In this document: positions 31,474-42,649 of the stretch, piece after piece
Layout of the letters: every line of letters starts with the position of its first letter
How positions within the stretch are numbered: position 1 is the stretch's first letter
Origin: Bicyclus anynana
Lineage: Eukaryota; Arthropoda; Insecta; Lepidoptera; Nymphalidae
Direction: 5' to 3'
Assembly (NCBI RefSeq): GCF_947172395.1
Contig: NC_069106.1
Span: 7,316,001 to 7,380,000, forward strand
Length of the DNA: 64,000 nt
Notes under the pieces: model-generated
Database searches by the model: none
What the model was told of the DNA's origin: nothing
What the model saw: only the letters and a program-made list of their open reading frames with translations
Position numbers and translations under genes: made by a program

Positions 31474-31530
31474 ACAAGGATTTTCACTTTCACTATGCCA
31501 TACAAATCCCTATGCTCTCTAACTTATTAG

Positions 31531-32400
31531 CTATACAAGCAACGGCCCTAAATATGGCGCCTGATCACAATAAAAACATTCCGGTACACTACTCTCTTGT
31601 AACTCAACTACATTAGTGCTCACTTCATTTGCTACATAATAATATCGACATCGTCTCGGACCGATGCCCTCTATAAGAGTATCATAAGGCGGAGAGAGTA
31701 TATCAAAAAAAGCAGCGGGCACACCTAAAGCTTCTATCTCGTGGTAGTTAGAGACAGTTGGTGTTAGCACACACGTTTGAGAACTATCTTTACATACATG
31801 GTCTTGAGTTATTTCAGCGAAAAATCTTCTCCGTTTATGGAAGCCCTGAGCGATACGCGCGGCTTCGTGCTTGGCACGCGCCGCAAAGTCAATAACACTA
31901 ACAGCCTCTTTCAAAGGGTACTCTGTAAAACTTCTTATTCTAACTTCACCTGTAATCACTTTTAAAAGTCCGTGCATATGCGGATGGTCGTGCAAAGGCA
32001 TCTTGAACCCCGGTTTCAGTACAAATATACTCATGTTGACTAAACTATTCTGGAAAACTTCGATGTACGTACAGGGTGCTTTACTTGGCCTTCTCCACGT
32101 CGCTGGGTCGTTTAGCTTCTGGTCGAAGCCTAGATCGTCAGCTTTCAAGGAGTCCATCAAACTTTTCAACTTGGTCAAGTTGGTCGAAATGTCCTTTTTG
32201 TGTTTTTCGTCAAAAGTACGCAACGCGTGCCGGTACGTGGTGACGATTGGTGGTATGTTGACGATTTCCATGGTTGATCTCGCTTCATCTTTACTATCCA
32301 TATGAAGATTTCCTGCTCTGGCGCACAATAAATTTCTCCTCGTAAAAACTTTGGAAAATAATCTACACGATAACAAAGCGATACTGTCGGGAAACGTCAT
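31531..32400 (-). CDS. ADO: 2-aminoethanethiol (cysteamine) dioxygenase, ADO/PCO family
   Basis: Single-exon gene. The family adds O2 to cysteamine (giving hypotaurine) and to N-terminal cysteines of proteins, linking oxygen level to N-degron turnover. The longest frame starts at 32463 (310 aa). I prefer the Met at 32400 (289 aa) because AAAATG fits the insect start context, while the upstream stretch (TGTCATTTGACATTGACAG) looks like 5' UTR and an overlapping out-of-frame ATG precedes it. In the long numbering, iron ligands are expected at H158 and H160 (PLHDHPHMHGLLKV) and H241 (NYHEIEA). RCRYYYV gives C272 and Y274, where human ADO forms its Cys-Tyr crosslink. LTKLKSLMDSLKADDLG, LSPPYD and a C-terminal PYLGP also fit the family. 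The N-terminal about 30 residues are basic and hydrophobic, so an organelle signal cannot be excluded. No frame breaks are seen. Confidence 0.93.
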   Translation of the reverse strand: MTFPDSIALLSCRLFSKVFTRRNLLCARAGNLHMDSKDEARSTMEIVNIPPIVTTYRHALRTFDEKHKKDISTNLTKLKSLMDSLKADDLGFDQKLNDPATWRRPSKAPCTYIEVFQNSLVNMSIFVLKPGFKMPLHDHPHMHGLLKVITGEVRIRSFTEYPLKEAVSVIDFAARAKHEAARIAQGFHKRRRFFAEITQDHVCKDSSQTCVLTPTVSNYHEIEALGVPAAFFDILSPPYDTLIEGIGPRRCRYYYVANEVSTNVVELQESSVPECFYCDQAPYLGPLLV

Positions 32401-32463
32401 TTTGGATTTCCATCCATTAATCTTAGACGTCACGTCACTGTCAATGTCAAATGACAGTCCCAT

Positions 32464-32969
32464 GTGTCATGTTCGGATACTTACAAAATAAATTAACGAA
32501 TCTTATTTCTTGAAATATTTTTATGAAATGTCACAAAACTATTAAAAATCGTATCATTAACATACTTTAATTTACTTAAAAAGGTATTTAAGGTAAATAA
32601 AAATATAACTTATTTCGTGTGGAAGGGCCATCTATTTATCACAATAGCAAACATTTATTTTTGAATATACCAGAAGATGTCACTGCAAGCAGAAATGAAA
32701 TTCCTGCAATTTCCCGCAAACGCTTTTCCACGAAGAAAAGCGGGCTTTACTTTAATTTAGTGGACTATAAATTGGATTTCTTTATTTATCCCTTAACAAA
32801 CTATTTGAGTTAGCGAAAGGCGGTAAATGTCGTGTTCGTCGGTCGAACAATAAATTGATTGGCCAAATTGAGCAATACTTATAGATCAGATTGATTAGAA
32901 ATATCCCTGAACCTTTGTCAGCCTACTTTAATCAATATTAGTATTTTGAGAGAAAATAAAAATTTATAT
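32464..32969. promoter_or_regulatory. Probable ADO upstream/promoter region
   Basis: A donor-like GTAAGTATCC lies on the minus strand at 32475-32484, which may mean a 5' UTR intron or be chance. No TATA box stands out. CGGTCGAACAATAAATTGAT near 32840 is of unknown meaning. Confidence 0.35.
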
Positions 32970-33200
32970 TTTTGTATGTAACGAACTTGAAAATTACTTG
33001 ACCGATTTCAAAAATTCTTTCACCGTCAGACAGGGATATTCTACTCTCGTATTCCCACGGAAATAGGACCTACGCAGGTAAAACCATGAGGTTCTGCTAG
33101 TATATACTAATATTATACTAAAGAGGTAAAGATTGTGAGGTTGTATATAAAACTTTGGGTCTAATCAACCGATTTTGAATTTTTTTACCAATAAAAAGCC
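32970..33200 (+). mobile_element. Helitron relic followed head-to-tail by a second Helitron 5' end
   Basis: The first ends GAGGTTCTGCTAG at about 33098. Directly after it TATACTAATATTATACTAAA, then GAGGTAAAGATTGTGAGG, starts another, which fades after about 33200. Confidence 0.6.
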
Positions 33201-33260
33201 ACGTTCAGGTATTGCTGCTTACAACGTTTTTGTTTTCCTTGAAAAATGCATTTGAATCAG

Positions 33261-33296
33261 CTATAGCCTTAGACCATTAATGGTCTAAGGCTATAG
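33261..33296. repeat. Perfect 36-bp palindrome
   Basis: CTATAGCCTTAGACCATT is followed at once by its exact reverse complement. The central 22 bp recur exactly at 43838-43859. Confidence 0.85.
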
Positions 33297-33771
33297 TGCA
33301 ATTACAGCGTTTTAACATTCTGTAAAAATTAAAAAAAAATGTGGTAGTCAACAAAATTTTGACAAATAATTGTTATATTGAGATTTATAAAAAAATAACA
33401 AGTCTAATATCCAAAAATCATGAGTATACGTTAATAAACATGCTAGTTATGATTTTTCGAAATAAACTGAAAACGGTTTTTGGCTCTGTCGAACACTTTA
33501 GTTTTTGATGACTACAATTGTGCTTTTTGCCGTCGATATACATATTCGATATGGTACGAGTATTTGATTATGTAAAATAGAATTGGAAATTTCTAAACAA
33601 TCGGGGTTAGTTTACAGTGATTTGTAAATCGTTATACGTATTCCGTGTAAAACAGTTCGCGTGTCGGTCTGTCCGTCTTATTTACTGGACTATTGATAAA
33701 TTTATCTATGTTTACAATTGCGTTAATCGTGTGCGGTTTGCTTAGATTATGCTAGAGATCATTTTCAGATC

Positions 33772-34080
33772 ATCATCATCATTATCAACCTATATTCGGC
33801 TCACTGCTGAGCTCGAGTCTCCTCTGACAATGAGAGGGGTAAGACCAATAGTCCACCACGATGGCCCAATGTGGACTTCACACACGCAGAGAATTAAGAA
33901 AATTGTCAGGTAAGTATGCAGGTGAATTGGGAATGAGTCTTAGGAGAAAGAAAAAGTCAATATCTCAAATTATCTCATTATCTCATGATATCTCATTTAT
34001 CTTATAGCCCGACCAGGATTCGAACCTAGGACTTCGATAACCGAAACCACTTATGCAAGCCTCTGACCAAGACAGACATG
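33772..34080 (-). mobile_element. SINE-B tail part, then another tRNA-derived SINE
   Basis: 33772-33925 is the SINE-B 3' half. At 33990-34080 the minus strand reads CAGAGGCTTGCATAAGTGGT, then GGTTCGAATCCTGGTCGGGC, a tRNA-like A/B box pair of a different family. Confidence 0.65.
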
Positions 34081-34254
34081 AGAGTAGATAAAACTAAATA
34101 CATTTTCAAATCTATTTATTACCACATTCGACGCTTCAAGCCGTGTCGAAATCGAGCCCGAATTATAGAACATGCGATAGTCAGACATACCTCATTTTAC
34201 GAATGGTTAATCTGTCAGCCCATACTCCTAACATTAGGTAAGTACGGTAGCCAA

Positions 34255-35220
34255 TTTGACTATTTTTGAATATATTGATTTTTACGAGTCATTCGGGGAA
34301 ATGAAGTCAATGAAGTCAATTAAACTAATTAGTAATTATATAAAATCTTTTACACAAAAAAAATCAACCGACTTCATAATCACAAAAATAAACTAAAAAG
34401 CTGAATCGTAGGTGCTACCTTCTGATCACTTTGATTGCGGTACCAAGCCAGTGGCGTTTCTGAAAGAACCACGGGAAAGAACCCTCTGAAAATCCTAAAC
34501 CTTTATGATTTAAACGGCTTGTTTTAATGCATGACTGTGTGGCACCGCCTTCCAAACAAAAAAGTAATTTTCAAAATTGGTTTGGAAATTACGAAGTTAT
34601 GAGGTAATAAACATTAAAAAAAAAATATATTATATAGGTATTATTGTATTGTATAGGTATATTTATTCAATAAATAAGGTTCGAAAATTAAAAAAAAAAT
34701 CATAATAAAATGAATATATTTTAGGAAATTCGGAAAAATTTTATATTCCTTACATTCAATGTGACATTTTTTATTATGAGAAGTATAAACAAATATGTCT
34801 GTAATTTTGTTTTTACGTCCATATAAGTTTTTAGTCGGTGTGTCGTCACGCAATAACAATTATTTATTTTATACTAGTGGACCCGGTCAAGCTTCGCTTT
34901 GACTTATGTGCACTTCTACCCTATCCCTACTCTACACTACTCTACCCCTACCATACCCTACCCCTTGACTCTTAAACGTTTGTATGGGAAATAGAAAAGG
35001 GTTGTTTTTATGGTTTTCCCGGCAATTATTCTAATTTTTCTCACCTTTTAAACCTTCCCTATACCTCCACGAACATTTGAAGACCAAGATAAGATAAATC
35101 CGTTCAGCCGTTCCCGAGTTTTAGCGAGACTAACGAACAGCAATTCATTTTTATATATATAGATTATGGAGCGTGTATGGAGCGTTTTTCAGCAATCCAC
35201 GTCAACGTGGATATACTAAC
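34255..35220 (+). mobile_element. Decayed MITE-1 broken by a repeat and a Helitron
   Basis: MITE-1 phrases appear in order at 34262 (TTTTTGAATATATTGATTTTTACG), 34745 (ATTCCTTACATTCAATGTGAC) and 35165 (TATGGAGCGTTTTTCAGC), separated by an ACCGACTTC-family repeat (34355-34620) and the Helitron at 34874-35163. Confidence 0.5.
34874..35163 (-). mobile_element. Helitron with CTACCC run
   Basis: Minus-strand start TCTATATATATAAAAATGAA after A; end CTAG before T. The 3' terminal sequence is diverged (GACCGGGTCCACTAG). The pyrimidine run CTACCCCTACCATACCCTAC lies at 34917-34970. Confidence 0.7.
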
Positions 35221-35692
35221 AATATTTATTCTTCCTATAATGAGGTATATGCGGCTGCTGCAGTCCCTCGTTCGAGTGATAGACATAAAGCTAAGTCCGT
35301 AACAAAAACAACTGAATCGCCGTGAATTGTTTACACTCTGTTTACATTGCTTCCCAATCGAACAATTAAACACCCACAAAATACAATAAAATCAATATAA
35401 ATGTATTAAGTAGCGCGCACTGAATATATTCTGGAGGTCAGGTTTTACGTGTGGTCGAACTGTAAACCACTTAAATAAATAATTTAGTTTTATTACTTTT
35501 TATTTGCGTTCGAGTTGGTTTTCTTTTGGGTTTTATTGGAATAGTTAAAGAGATTTCGTATGGGTGGAACTTTATCTTGAAAATGATCTTTCTTTCTGAA
35601 ATTTTGAATTCAATTCGATTGATTAGATTGAAGATGAATGCATAACATTATTAACCTATTTTAACAGCACACTACCACTTCTCTTCTTATAT

Positions 35693-36321
35693 CATCATCA
35701 TCATTATCAACCCGTATTCGGCTCACTGCTGAGCACGAGTCAGGCAGACTTCACACACGTAGAGAATTAAGAAAATTCTCAGGTATGCAGGTTTCCTCAC
35801 GATGTTTTTCCTTCACCGTTTGAGACACGTGATATTTAATTTCTTAAAATGCACACAACTGAAAAGTTGGAGGTGCATGCCCCGGACCGGATTCGAACCC
35901 ATGCCCTCCGGAATCGGAGGCAGAGGTCATATCCACTGGGCTATCACGGCTCATCATCATTATCAACCCGTATTCGGCTCACTGCTGAGCACGAGTCTCT
36001 TCTCAGAATAAGAGGGGTAAACCCAAATAGTCCACCACGGTGGCCCAATGCGGATTGGCAGACTTTACACACGTAGAAAATTTAGAAAATTCTCAGGAAT
36101 GCAGATTTCCTTACAATGTTTTTCCTTTACCGTTTGAGACACGTGATATTTAATTTCTCAAAATGCACATAATTGAAAAGTTGGAGATACATGCCCCAAA
36201 CCGGATTCAAGTGTAGTCAAGGGCTAACTTGTAAGTAATAAAAAAAAAAAAAAAAAAAAATTCAAACTTACACCCTCCGGAATCAGAGGCAGAGGTCATA
36301 TCCACTGGGCTATCACGGCTT
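35693..36321 (-). mobile_element. Two SINE-B copies in tandem, second split by a SINE-A tail
   Basis: Copies lie at 35693-35952 (middle deleted) and 35953-36321. In the second, GTGTAGTCAAGGGCTAACTT plus an A-run (36212-36262) interrupts the B box, and ATTCAA is repeated on both sides. This marks a 5'-truncated SINE-A inserted later. Confidence 0.8.
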
Positions 36322-36399
36322 AATTCTTCTCAACGTCATCCTTTCTTATAGGAGAGGGAATATGGAGCTTAGTCCCACTACGCTGCTCCAATGCTGGTT

Positions 36400-36665
36400 G
36401 GCGGGTGACAATGTTTCTATCATATGTTAATGATAGTAACCGGGACCGACGACTTAACTTGCTTTCCGAGGTACGGGTAATTAAACCAACTGTAATTACT
36501 CTAACTCCAGCCTGAGAATTTTAATTAATAAAATAACTTATAAGAATTCTTTCTTATAAGTTATTTTCAATTAAAATCTCATAGGCCAGCCCAGGATTCG
36601 AACTCAGGACTTGGGATTCGAAGCCACATAGGCTAACCACAGGACCTACGAGTCACCCATACTTT
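36400..36665 (-). mobile_element. tRNA-derived SINE, separate family
   Basis: Minus strand: GTAGGTCCTGTGGTTAGCC (A-box region), then GAGTTCGAATCCTGGGCTGG. A 15-bp hairpin AAAATAACTTATAAG / CTTATAAGTTATTTT lies inside at 36531-36568. Confidence 0.55.
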
Positions 36666-36706
36666 CTCGTATTTCTAAAATATTACTATTTATCCTGGGG
36701 TGTGTG

Positions 36707-36881
36707 CAGGGCCGGACCGTCCATACGGCGAAAGGAGCGGTCGCTCCAGGCGCCAAATCCTAGGGGGCGCCGAAATGGTAAAGACAAGATCGAAAAGAAA
36801 TTTATGTGATGAATTTACGTGCGCGAAAGGCGCCATAATTGGATCTCGCTCCATTCTAAAATTTACCTCGGTCCGGTGCTG
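36707..36881. mobile_element. hAT MITE, 175 bp, perfect 8-bp target duplication
   Basis: The ends are CAGGGCCGGACCG and CGGTCCGGTGCTG (inverted). GGTGTGTG flanks both sides (36699-36706 and 36882-36889). An 8-bp duplication is diagnostic of hAT transposition. The interior is non-coding. Confidence 0.88.
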
Positions 36882-36949
36882 GGTGTGTGATTCCGCTATT
36901 TTATACTCGTCGATGTAATATTCGCCTATGATCAATGATATTTTATACT

Positions 36950-37470
36950 AGAAATAGGGCACTAGCTCATCATTAACTGAGGCGAACAAATGTGTATAAT
37001 TGTCTTAATTTCATTAAGTCGCTTATTTAACAGCGAACGTTATTTTTTTTATTTTTGTTTTATTCTTTACAAGTTAGCCCTTGACTACAATCTCACCTGA
37101 TGGTAAGTGATGATGCAGTCTAAGATGGAAGCGGGGTAACTCGTTAGGAGGAGGATGAAAATCCACACCCCTTTCAGTTTCTACACGGCATCGTACCGGA
37201 ACGCTAAATCGCTTGTCGGTACGTCTTTGCCGGTAGGGTGGTAACTAATATAATATAATTTAAACAAGTAATACCTAAATATCGTCTACAATGTCGAGTT
37301 GTGTGTTCAGGAAGTGTAAAAACTATATATCTATACATAAATATATAATAGAATTAAAGACAAAATTGATCATATGACAGAGGAGTCGCTAAATTCGGAT
37401 AACATTTTGCGGTGATTTTGTAGGCACGGAACCTATCTTTATTATAAAATTATCATCGCTAACAAGTTTT
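36950..37470. repeat. Old repeat shared with 47990-48600, split by SINE-A
   Basis: AACTGAGGCGAACAAATGTG, then AATTGTCTTAATTTCATT, and later TCGCTAAATTCGGATAAC and GGTGATTTTGTAGGCACGGA recur in the same order at 47990-48600. A minus-strand SINE-A lies at 37062-37247. Confidence 0.65.
37062..37247 (-). mobile_element. SINE-A, tail half
   Basis: Minus-strand tail GTAGTCAAGGGCTAACTTGT, then body ACCGACAAGCGATTTAGCG. The tRNA head is missing. Confidence 0.8.
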
Positions 37471-37769
37471 ATTAGAATTTCTATGAGATGCCAAATATAA
37501 AATATCACTAACAACGAAGTCGCCACAGATATGAGCGATGTCACATCGCTGTAACTTTACAGAATGACAAACAAAGAATTTCTAGGTTTAAGATCATCTA
37601 CGCTAAAGAAGTAGCAAAAGAAAAAAAAGCAAAGGTATCACTTAATTAAATAAAAATCACACTCGCTTCCCTCCCAGCAGCGCTTCTGGGAAGCCCACAC
37701 ACGTTCAAACAAACAGACGAATGCCAGAGCTCAGTAGCTCTGCCCTTAGCTCCACCATTAACTGGTAAC

Positions 37770-37912
37770 TTCGGGGAACAGCGATTTAGATACTCCCTTG
37801 TGACTTTGTTGACCTCTCTGGATCAGATGCTGTGTCTCAACAGAGATGTCTTGGGAACTCTTCTCTTACAAAGGCCCGTTTGGAACTCTTCAGCTTTATA
37901 ATATTAGTATAG
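37770..37912. repeat. Direct repeat unit 1 plus Helitron scrap
   Basis: GAACAGCGATTTAGATACTC to AACAGAGATGTCTTGGGAAC recurs at 38812-38900. It is followed by a Helitron 5' scrap (minus-strand ATCTATACTAATATTATAAA). Confidence 0.6.
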
Positions 37913-38540
37913 ATAATATTTAAATGGTGTAGTTGGTAATGTTATGCTCGATTATTATTATTATCCATTTAAAAATCGATTTAACTAAAAAAATCAGTTG
38001 AGTTTATAGTGGTTGGTTATTGAGAAAAATATAATAGGTACTTTGATATCAAGAAACGTTTTATAATGTCGACTATGCAGTGGTTTTTAAAGAGTGAGGC
38101 AGATATTATAATCAAAAACATTATAGTCTATTACAATCTGTATTGTTTTTCCAGGTGATTTAGTTGTATTCAACAAAATCACTTAGATAAAGATCGATTA
38201 TCATTATTCGGTTAAATATCGATTAAAGCAAATAACTCACTTAGTTGGCAACACTATTTATGTTCGTGTCTTCAAAAAATCTCATAAAACAACTATAATA
38301 TTGTCAATTATCGTTGTGAAACTTATTTTTTGGGGAAAGTTATAGCAAACCGCTATGGATACAGTAATTTATTCATTATTAAATAAAAATTATCAAGTAT
38401 TTTTTAGATTTATGTAAAGTGGGGGTCGGGGACGAAAGGTCTGGGCCGGAAATTTCAGTTTTGAGTTTTCGAATTTAATGTGGATAATGTTTTATATTGA
38501 TGTGTGACATTCGAGTAAGTAAGGTTAATATTTACTAGTT

Positions 38541-38734
38541 ATCTACACTAATATTTTAAAGCTGAAAAGTTAGTTAGTTTGTTTGTTTGAACTCGCTAAT
38601 CTCAGGAACTACTGGTCCGATTTGAAAAATTCTTTCAGTGTTAGATAACCCATTTATCGAGGAAGGCTATATATTATCCCCGTATTCCTACGGAAACGGA
38701 AACCACGCGAGTGATATCGCGCGGCGTCAGGTAG
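38541..38734 (+). mobile_element. Helitron inside a MITE-1 relic
   Basis: TCTACACTAATATTTTAAAG to CGCGGCGTCAGGTAG (CTAG changed to GTAG), with A and T flanks. MITE-1 phrases flank it (TTCGAGTAAGTAAGGTTAAT; ATATGAAAATTCAC). Confidence 0.75.
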
Positions 38735-38799
38735 TTACATAGTATATAATCAACTAAAAATATTATTATATGAAAATTCACTTCACCATTGTGGTGAAG

Positions 38800-39010
38800 T
38801 GGTAACGCTTGGGAGAACAGCGATTTAGATACTCCCTTGTGACTTTGTTGACCTCTCTGGTGCAGATGCTTCTTAACAGAGATGTCCTGGGAACTCTTCT
38901 GGGACTAAGGTGCGTTTGGAATGAGGATGATGAGTAGGTTTGAATAATTATATTGATGATTATGAGACATTCGCGTAAATGAGGTCAATATTACTAATTA
39001 ATACATAAAA
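38800..39010. repeat. Direct repeat unit 2 and MITE-1 left-end scrap
   Basis: AACAGCGATTTAGATACTCC as at 37770. Then GAGGATGATGAGTAGGTTTG begins a MITE-1 fragment to about 39010. Confidence 0.55.
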
Positions 39011-39970
39011 AAATTAAATACAAAAAATTAAACCGACTTCAAAAACGTACCGACTAAAAAGCGAAAAATAACATCATATTATGTACCTACCTGCTGCTTT
39101 GCTGTTAATTACCTACTGATCAATTCGGGTCGGGTGCTAGCCCGATAATGTATTATTTTAAGCCATGTAAAGATATATCGAGTATTGGTTTCAGCCTCAG
39201 TTTCAAGAAACATCCACATAATGTCACTTTTTCGTATCGAAGAAACAAAGTTACTGAAATCTTTGAATATCTTAAAATTTTATATGAAGCCCAATTGACC
39301 TCTGAAACCCTATAGACCTACCGCTCGTCTAGGTTAGGGGGGCAGCTGCCCCCCCCCCCCCCCCCCGCCCGTAATCGCTACGTCCATGAGTCTTTCTATC
39401 ACAGACTCGTTCTATTGTAAACATAGATTTACATTTCGTTTAGAGTTTTATTTTCGCACATTAGTGTAAATAGTGAGTGGCACAAAGACTTCCTGCTAGT
39501 ACGTAATGACACTAGTTACACAATGTACCGCTCGCGGATACACCGGTATAGCACAATGTACACAATTACACATATTAATAGGGTTGCCACATCTAAAATA
39601 ATATTAAAACATATATCTGCTATCAGTGAAAGTCCCACCAAAATCCGTTTCAGAGACTAGCTGGAACAAACCGGCAGATAGACACACGGTACGGTACACG
39701 TAAAAAATATGCATTTGGTAAAACGCAATCAATTTGAAATTCAAGCAGACACTTATTATTTATCTGAGGTATTAGAAATTTTGTGAAGTTCTGTGTGAAA
39801 AGAGACTACCTAAAATTGTTATTGAAACTCGTCATAATTAAGCGAATTGTTTAACATATTTATATGTTTAATTTAAGGCTTAGTTTCTCGATTCCGAGAG
39901 GGCCTGGATTTATTATGATTCTGTGCATTAATTCTCTTTACAAATCTATGTTAAAGTATAAAGAGCTGTA
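39011..39970. other. No gene; poly-C tract at 39348-39366
   Basis: Contains an ACCGACTTC-family fragment (39025) and GGGGGGCAGCTGCC, a short palindrome running into about 19 C. Nothing else was recognised. Confidence 0.45.
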
Positions 39971-40260
39971 CATCATCATTATCAACCCATATTCGGCTCC
40001 CTGCTGAGCACGAGTCTTCTCTTAGAATAAGAGGGGTTAGGCCAATAGTCCACACTGGCCCAATGACACAGACAATGGATTGGCAGACACAGAGAATTGA
40101 GAAAATTCTCAGATATGCAGGTTTCTTCACGAAGTTTTTCCATCACCATTTAAGACACATGATAATTTCTTAAAATGCACATAACTGAAAATTTCGAGGT
40201 GCATGAACCTACGCCCTCCGGAATCGGAGGCAGAGGATATCCACTGGGCTATCACGGCTC
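39971..40260 (-). mobile_element. SINE-B, nearly full
   Basis: Tail CATCATCATTATCAACCC at left; head GTGATAGCCCAGTGGATATC at right on the minus strand. The B box is damaged. Confidence 0.75.
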
Positions 40261-40269
40261 CTTACATAT

Positions 40270-40621
40270 CTAAGGTTAATTTATACTATTAGTTTAGGTA
40301 CACTATAGACGAAGACAAAGTAGTGGCAGCCCTAACACCAATAGAAATAGCGCGCTTTGCGAATCTCTCGCATCAAACACTAGCGACTATTACGACGACT
40401 ACAAAGCTGAAATCACTCGAAAATTGTATATCAAAGCGTTGGCCAACAACACTAGCGTACTATTTGTAGTTGCGCTTAGAAGTCGCTTTAACTATCTCTA
40501 CGTTGAACGTCGAGTAAGTTTATCAAAGACTTCTTTAATTGACCACCTTTCTGGCGCATTTGGTAGTGATGTTCCCAACATTAAAGGAGGATTTGTAGGA
40601 TTTAAAATCTAAATCGGAACT
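40270..40621. other. No gene recognised
   Basis: GC-moderate sequence with several short TCGC/GCGA phrases; no repeat family was identified. Confidence 0.35.
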
Positions 40622-40735
40622 CAGTGGCGCAGTGGTATGCGCGGTGGATCTACAAATCCGCTTCCATCTCAGATTGCATCATCACTTACCATCAGGTGAG
40701 ATTGTAGACAAGAGCTAACGTGTAAAGAATAAAAA
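40622..40735 (+). mobile_element. SINE-A with internal deletion
   Basis: The head AGTGGCGCAGTGGTATGCG is joined directly to the tail TTCCATCTCAGATTGCATCA and GACAAGAGCTAACGTG with an A-run. The middle about 190 bp are gone. Confidence 0.75.
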
Positions 40736-41190
40736 AAAAATACAACTGACCTCAAAACCTAAAGACGTACCCACTAATCTAAAAAGTGAAAAATAATATT
40801 ATTATGTTCTACCTGCTGATCAGTTCGAAGACGGTGCTAAGCCGGTGTCGTATTAATATAAGCTATTTTAATAAAAGCAACATGAAAGAGCACTGCCTGA
40901 AAAATTTTCCATATTCATGGCTTGATATGATGAGAAATCATACCAAAATACAAATAAAGAGAAAGATATTTTAGGTATTTTTTACACCTTGGGTTACATT
41001 ATTGGAGTTTTAGGAAGGATGTCTAATTTTTTTGAAAATATAATATAGCCTATAGCACTCAGGGATAGTGTAGCTTCCCAACAGTGAAAGAATTTTTCAA
41101 ATCAGTTCAGTAGTTTCGCAGCCTATTCATTACATACAAACACACAAACAAACAATCAAATCTTTCCTTTTTAAAATAATAGTATAGATA
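40736..41190. repeat. ACCGACTTC-family fragment and reverse Helitron relic
   Basis: 40740-40870 is the former (ACTGACCTCAAAACCTAAAG). 40990-41190 carries TATAGCCTATAGCACTCAGG to TTTTAAAATAATAGTATAGA, a minus-strand Helitron. Confidence 0.45.
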
Positions 41191-41241
41191 ATATATTAAT
41201 CTAATAATAAACAAGATAATAAATAAACAAGACTAGTGCTC

Positions 41242-41485
41242 AACAGCTCACTGTTGAGCACTAGTCTTGTCTCAGAAAGAGTGGGGTTAGGCTAATAGTC
41301 CACCACGCTGACCCAATACGCAGACGTAGAGAATTAAGAAAATTCTCAAGTATATAGGTTTCCTCACGATGTTTTTCATTTCTAAAAATGCACACAAGTT
41401 GGAGGTGCATGCCCCGGACCAGATTCGATCCTACACCCTCCGAATCGAAGGCGTAGGTCATACTCCACTGGGATATTACGGCTCT
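41242..41485 (-). mobile_element. SINE-B with short deletions
   Basis: AGCTCACTGTTGAGCACTAG at the tail side; minus-strand GTAATATCCCAGTGGAGTAT at the head. Confidence 0.7.
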
Positions 41486-41514
41486 AATAAAACATAAGAC
41501 GGACATTTCGCAAT

Positions 41515-42600
41515 AATAACTAAAACAATACTAGTGGCAACTAGGTGTCTGACAGACACGCGGGCGTTTCCGCTCCCGTGTTTACCTTACCGACCATTTA
41601 TACCGCTCCACTACTAAGAACACTACGTTACGCTTCCAATACCGCAGGCTAGGTGTGTACAGAGCCCGCAGCGACAATTGGAACAATACTAGGGGCAACT
41701 AGGTGTCTGACAGACACCCTTCCGCTCCCGTGTTTACCTTAACGACCATTTATACCGCTCCAATATCAAGGACACTGCGTTACGCTTCATAAAGCGCAGG
41801 CTAGGTGTGTACAGAGCCCTCAGTAATAACTGGAACAATACTAGGTGTCTGACAGACACGCTTCTGCTCCCGTGTTTACCTTACCGACCATTTATACCGC
41901 TCCACTACTAAGAACACTACGTTACGCTTCCAATACCGCAGGCTAGGTGTGTACAGAGCCCTCAGTAATAACTGGAACAATACTAGGTGTCTGACAGACA
42001 CCCTTCCGCTCCCGTGTTTACCTTAACGACCATTTATACCGCTCCACTACTAAGAACACTACGTTACGCTTCCAATACCGCAGGCTAGGTGTGTACAGAG
42101 CCCGCAGTGATAACTGGAACAATACTAGTGGCAACTAGGTGTCTGACAGACACGTTTCCGCTCCCGTGTTTACCTTACCGGCCATTTATACCGCTCCACT
42201 ACTAAGAACACTACGTTATGCTTCATAAAGCGCAGGCTAGGTGTGTACAGAACCCGCAGTGATAACTGGAACAATACTAGTTGCAACTAGGTGTCTGACA
42301 GACACGCTTCCTCTCCCGTATTTTACTTACTGACCATTTATACCGCTCCACTACTAAGAACACTACGTTACGCTTTCAATACCGCAGGCTAGGTGTGTAC
42401 AGAACCCGCAGTGATGACTGTAACAATACTAGAGGCAACTGACAGACACGCTTCCTCTCCCATATTTTACTTACTGACCATTTATATCGCTCCAATACTA
42501 AGGACACTACGTTACGCTTCTTATAGCGCGGCCTAGCTTCCTAAAGAGTTGTCACAAATGGTGATAACTGACAACTAGGTGTCTAACAGACACGCCTGCG
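41515..42600 (+). repeat. Satellite-like tandem array, about 8 units of 142-158 bp
   Basis: Unit marks (GGTGTCTGACAGACAC) lie at about 41544, 41702, 41844, 41986, 42138 and 42290, with weaker ones near 42441 and 42578. Unit phrases: TTACCGACCATTTATACCGC, CACTACGTTACGCTT, CCGCAGGCTAGGTGTGTACA. Length varies by presence or absence of GTGGCAACT-type blocks. Each unit carries the palindrome GTGTCTG-A-CAGACAC. No coding frame. Confidence 0.9.
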
Positions 42601-42649
42601 TTTACAACCCAGTATTGACCTTCGTCTTATATTCATCATAGTCATCCTT

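Noticed and set aside
31777..32305. Plus-strand frames over ADO
   Set aside because: Antisense shadows of the ADO coding frame with no family similarity.
39340..39368. Functional poly-C/G-quadruplex element
   Set aside because: A single homopolymer next to a short palindrome is more simply slippage, possibly of uncertain assembled length.
41515..42600. CRISPR array
   Set aside because: Whole units are repeated with no unique spacers, in a eukaryotic genome.
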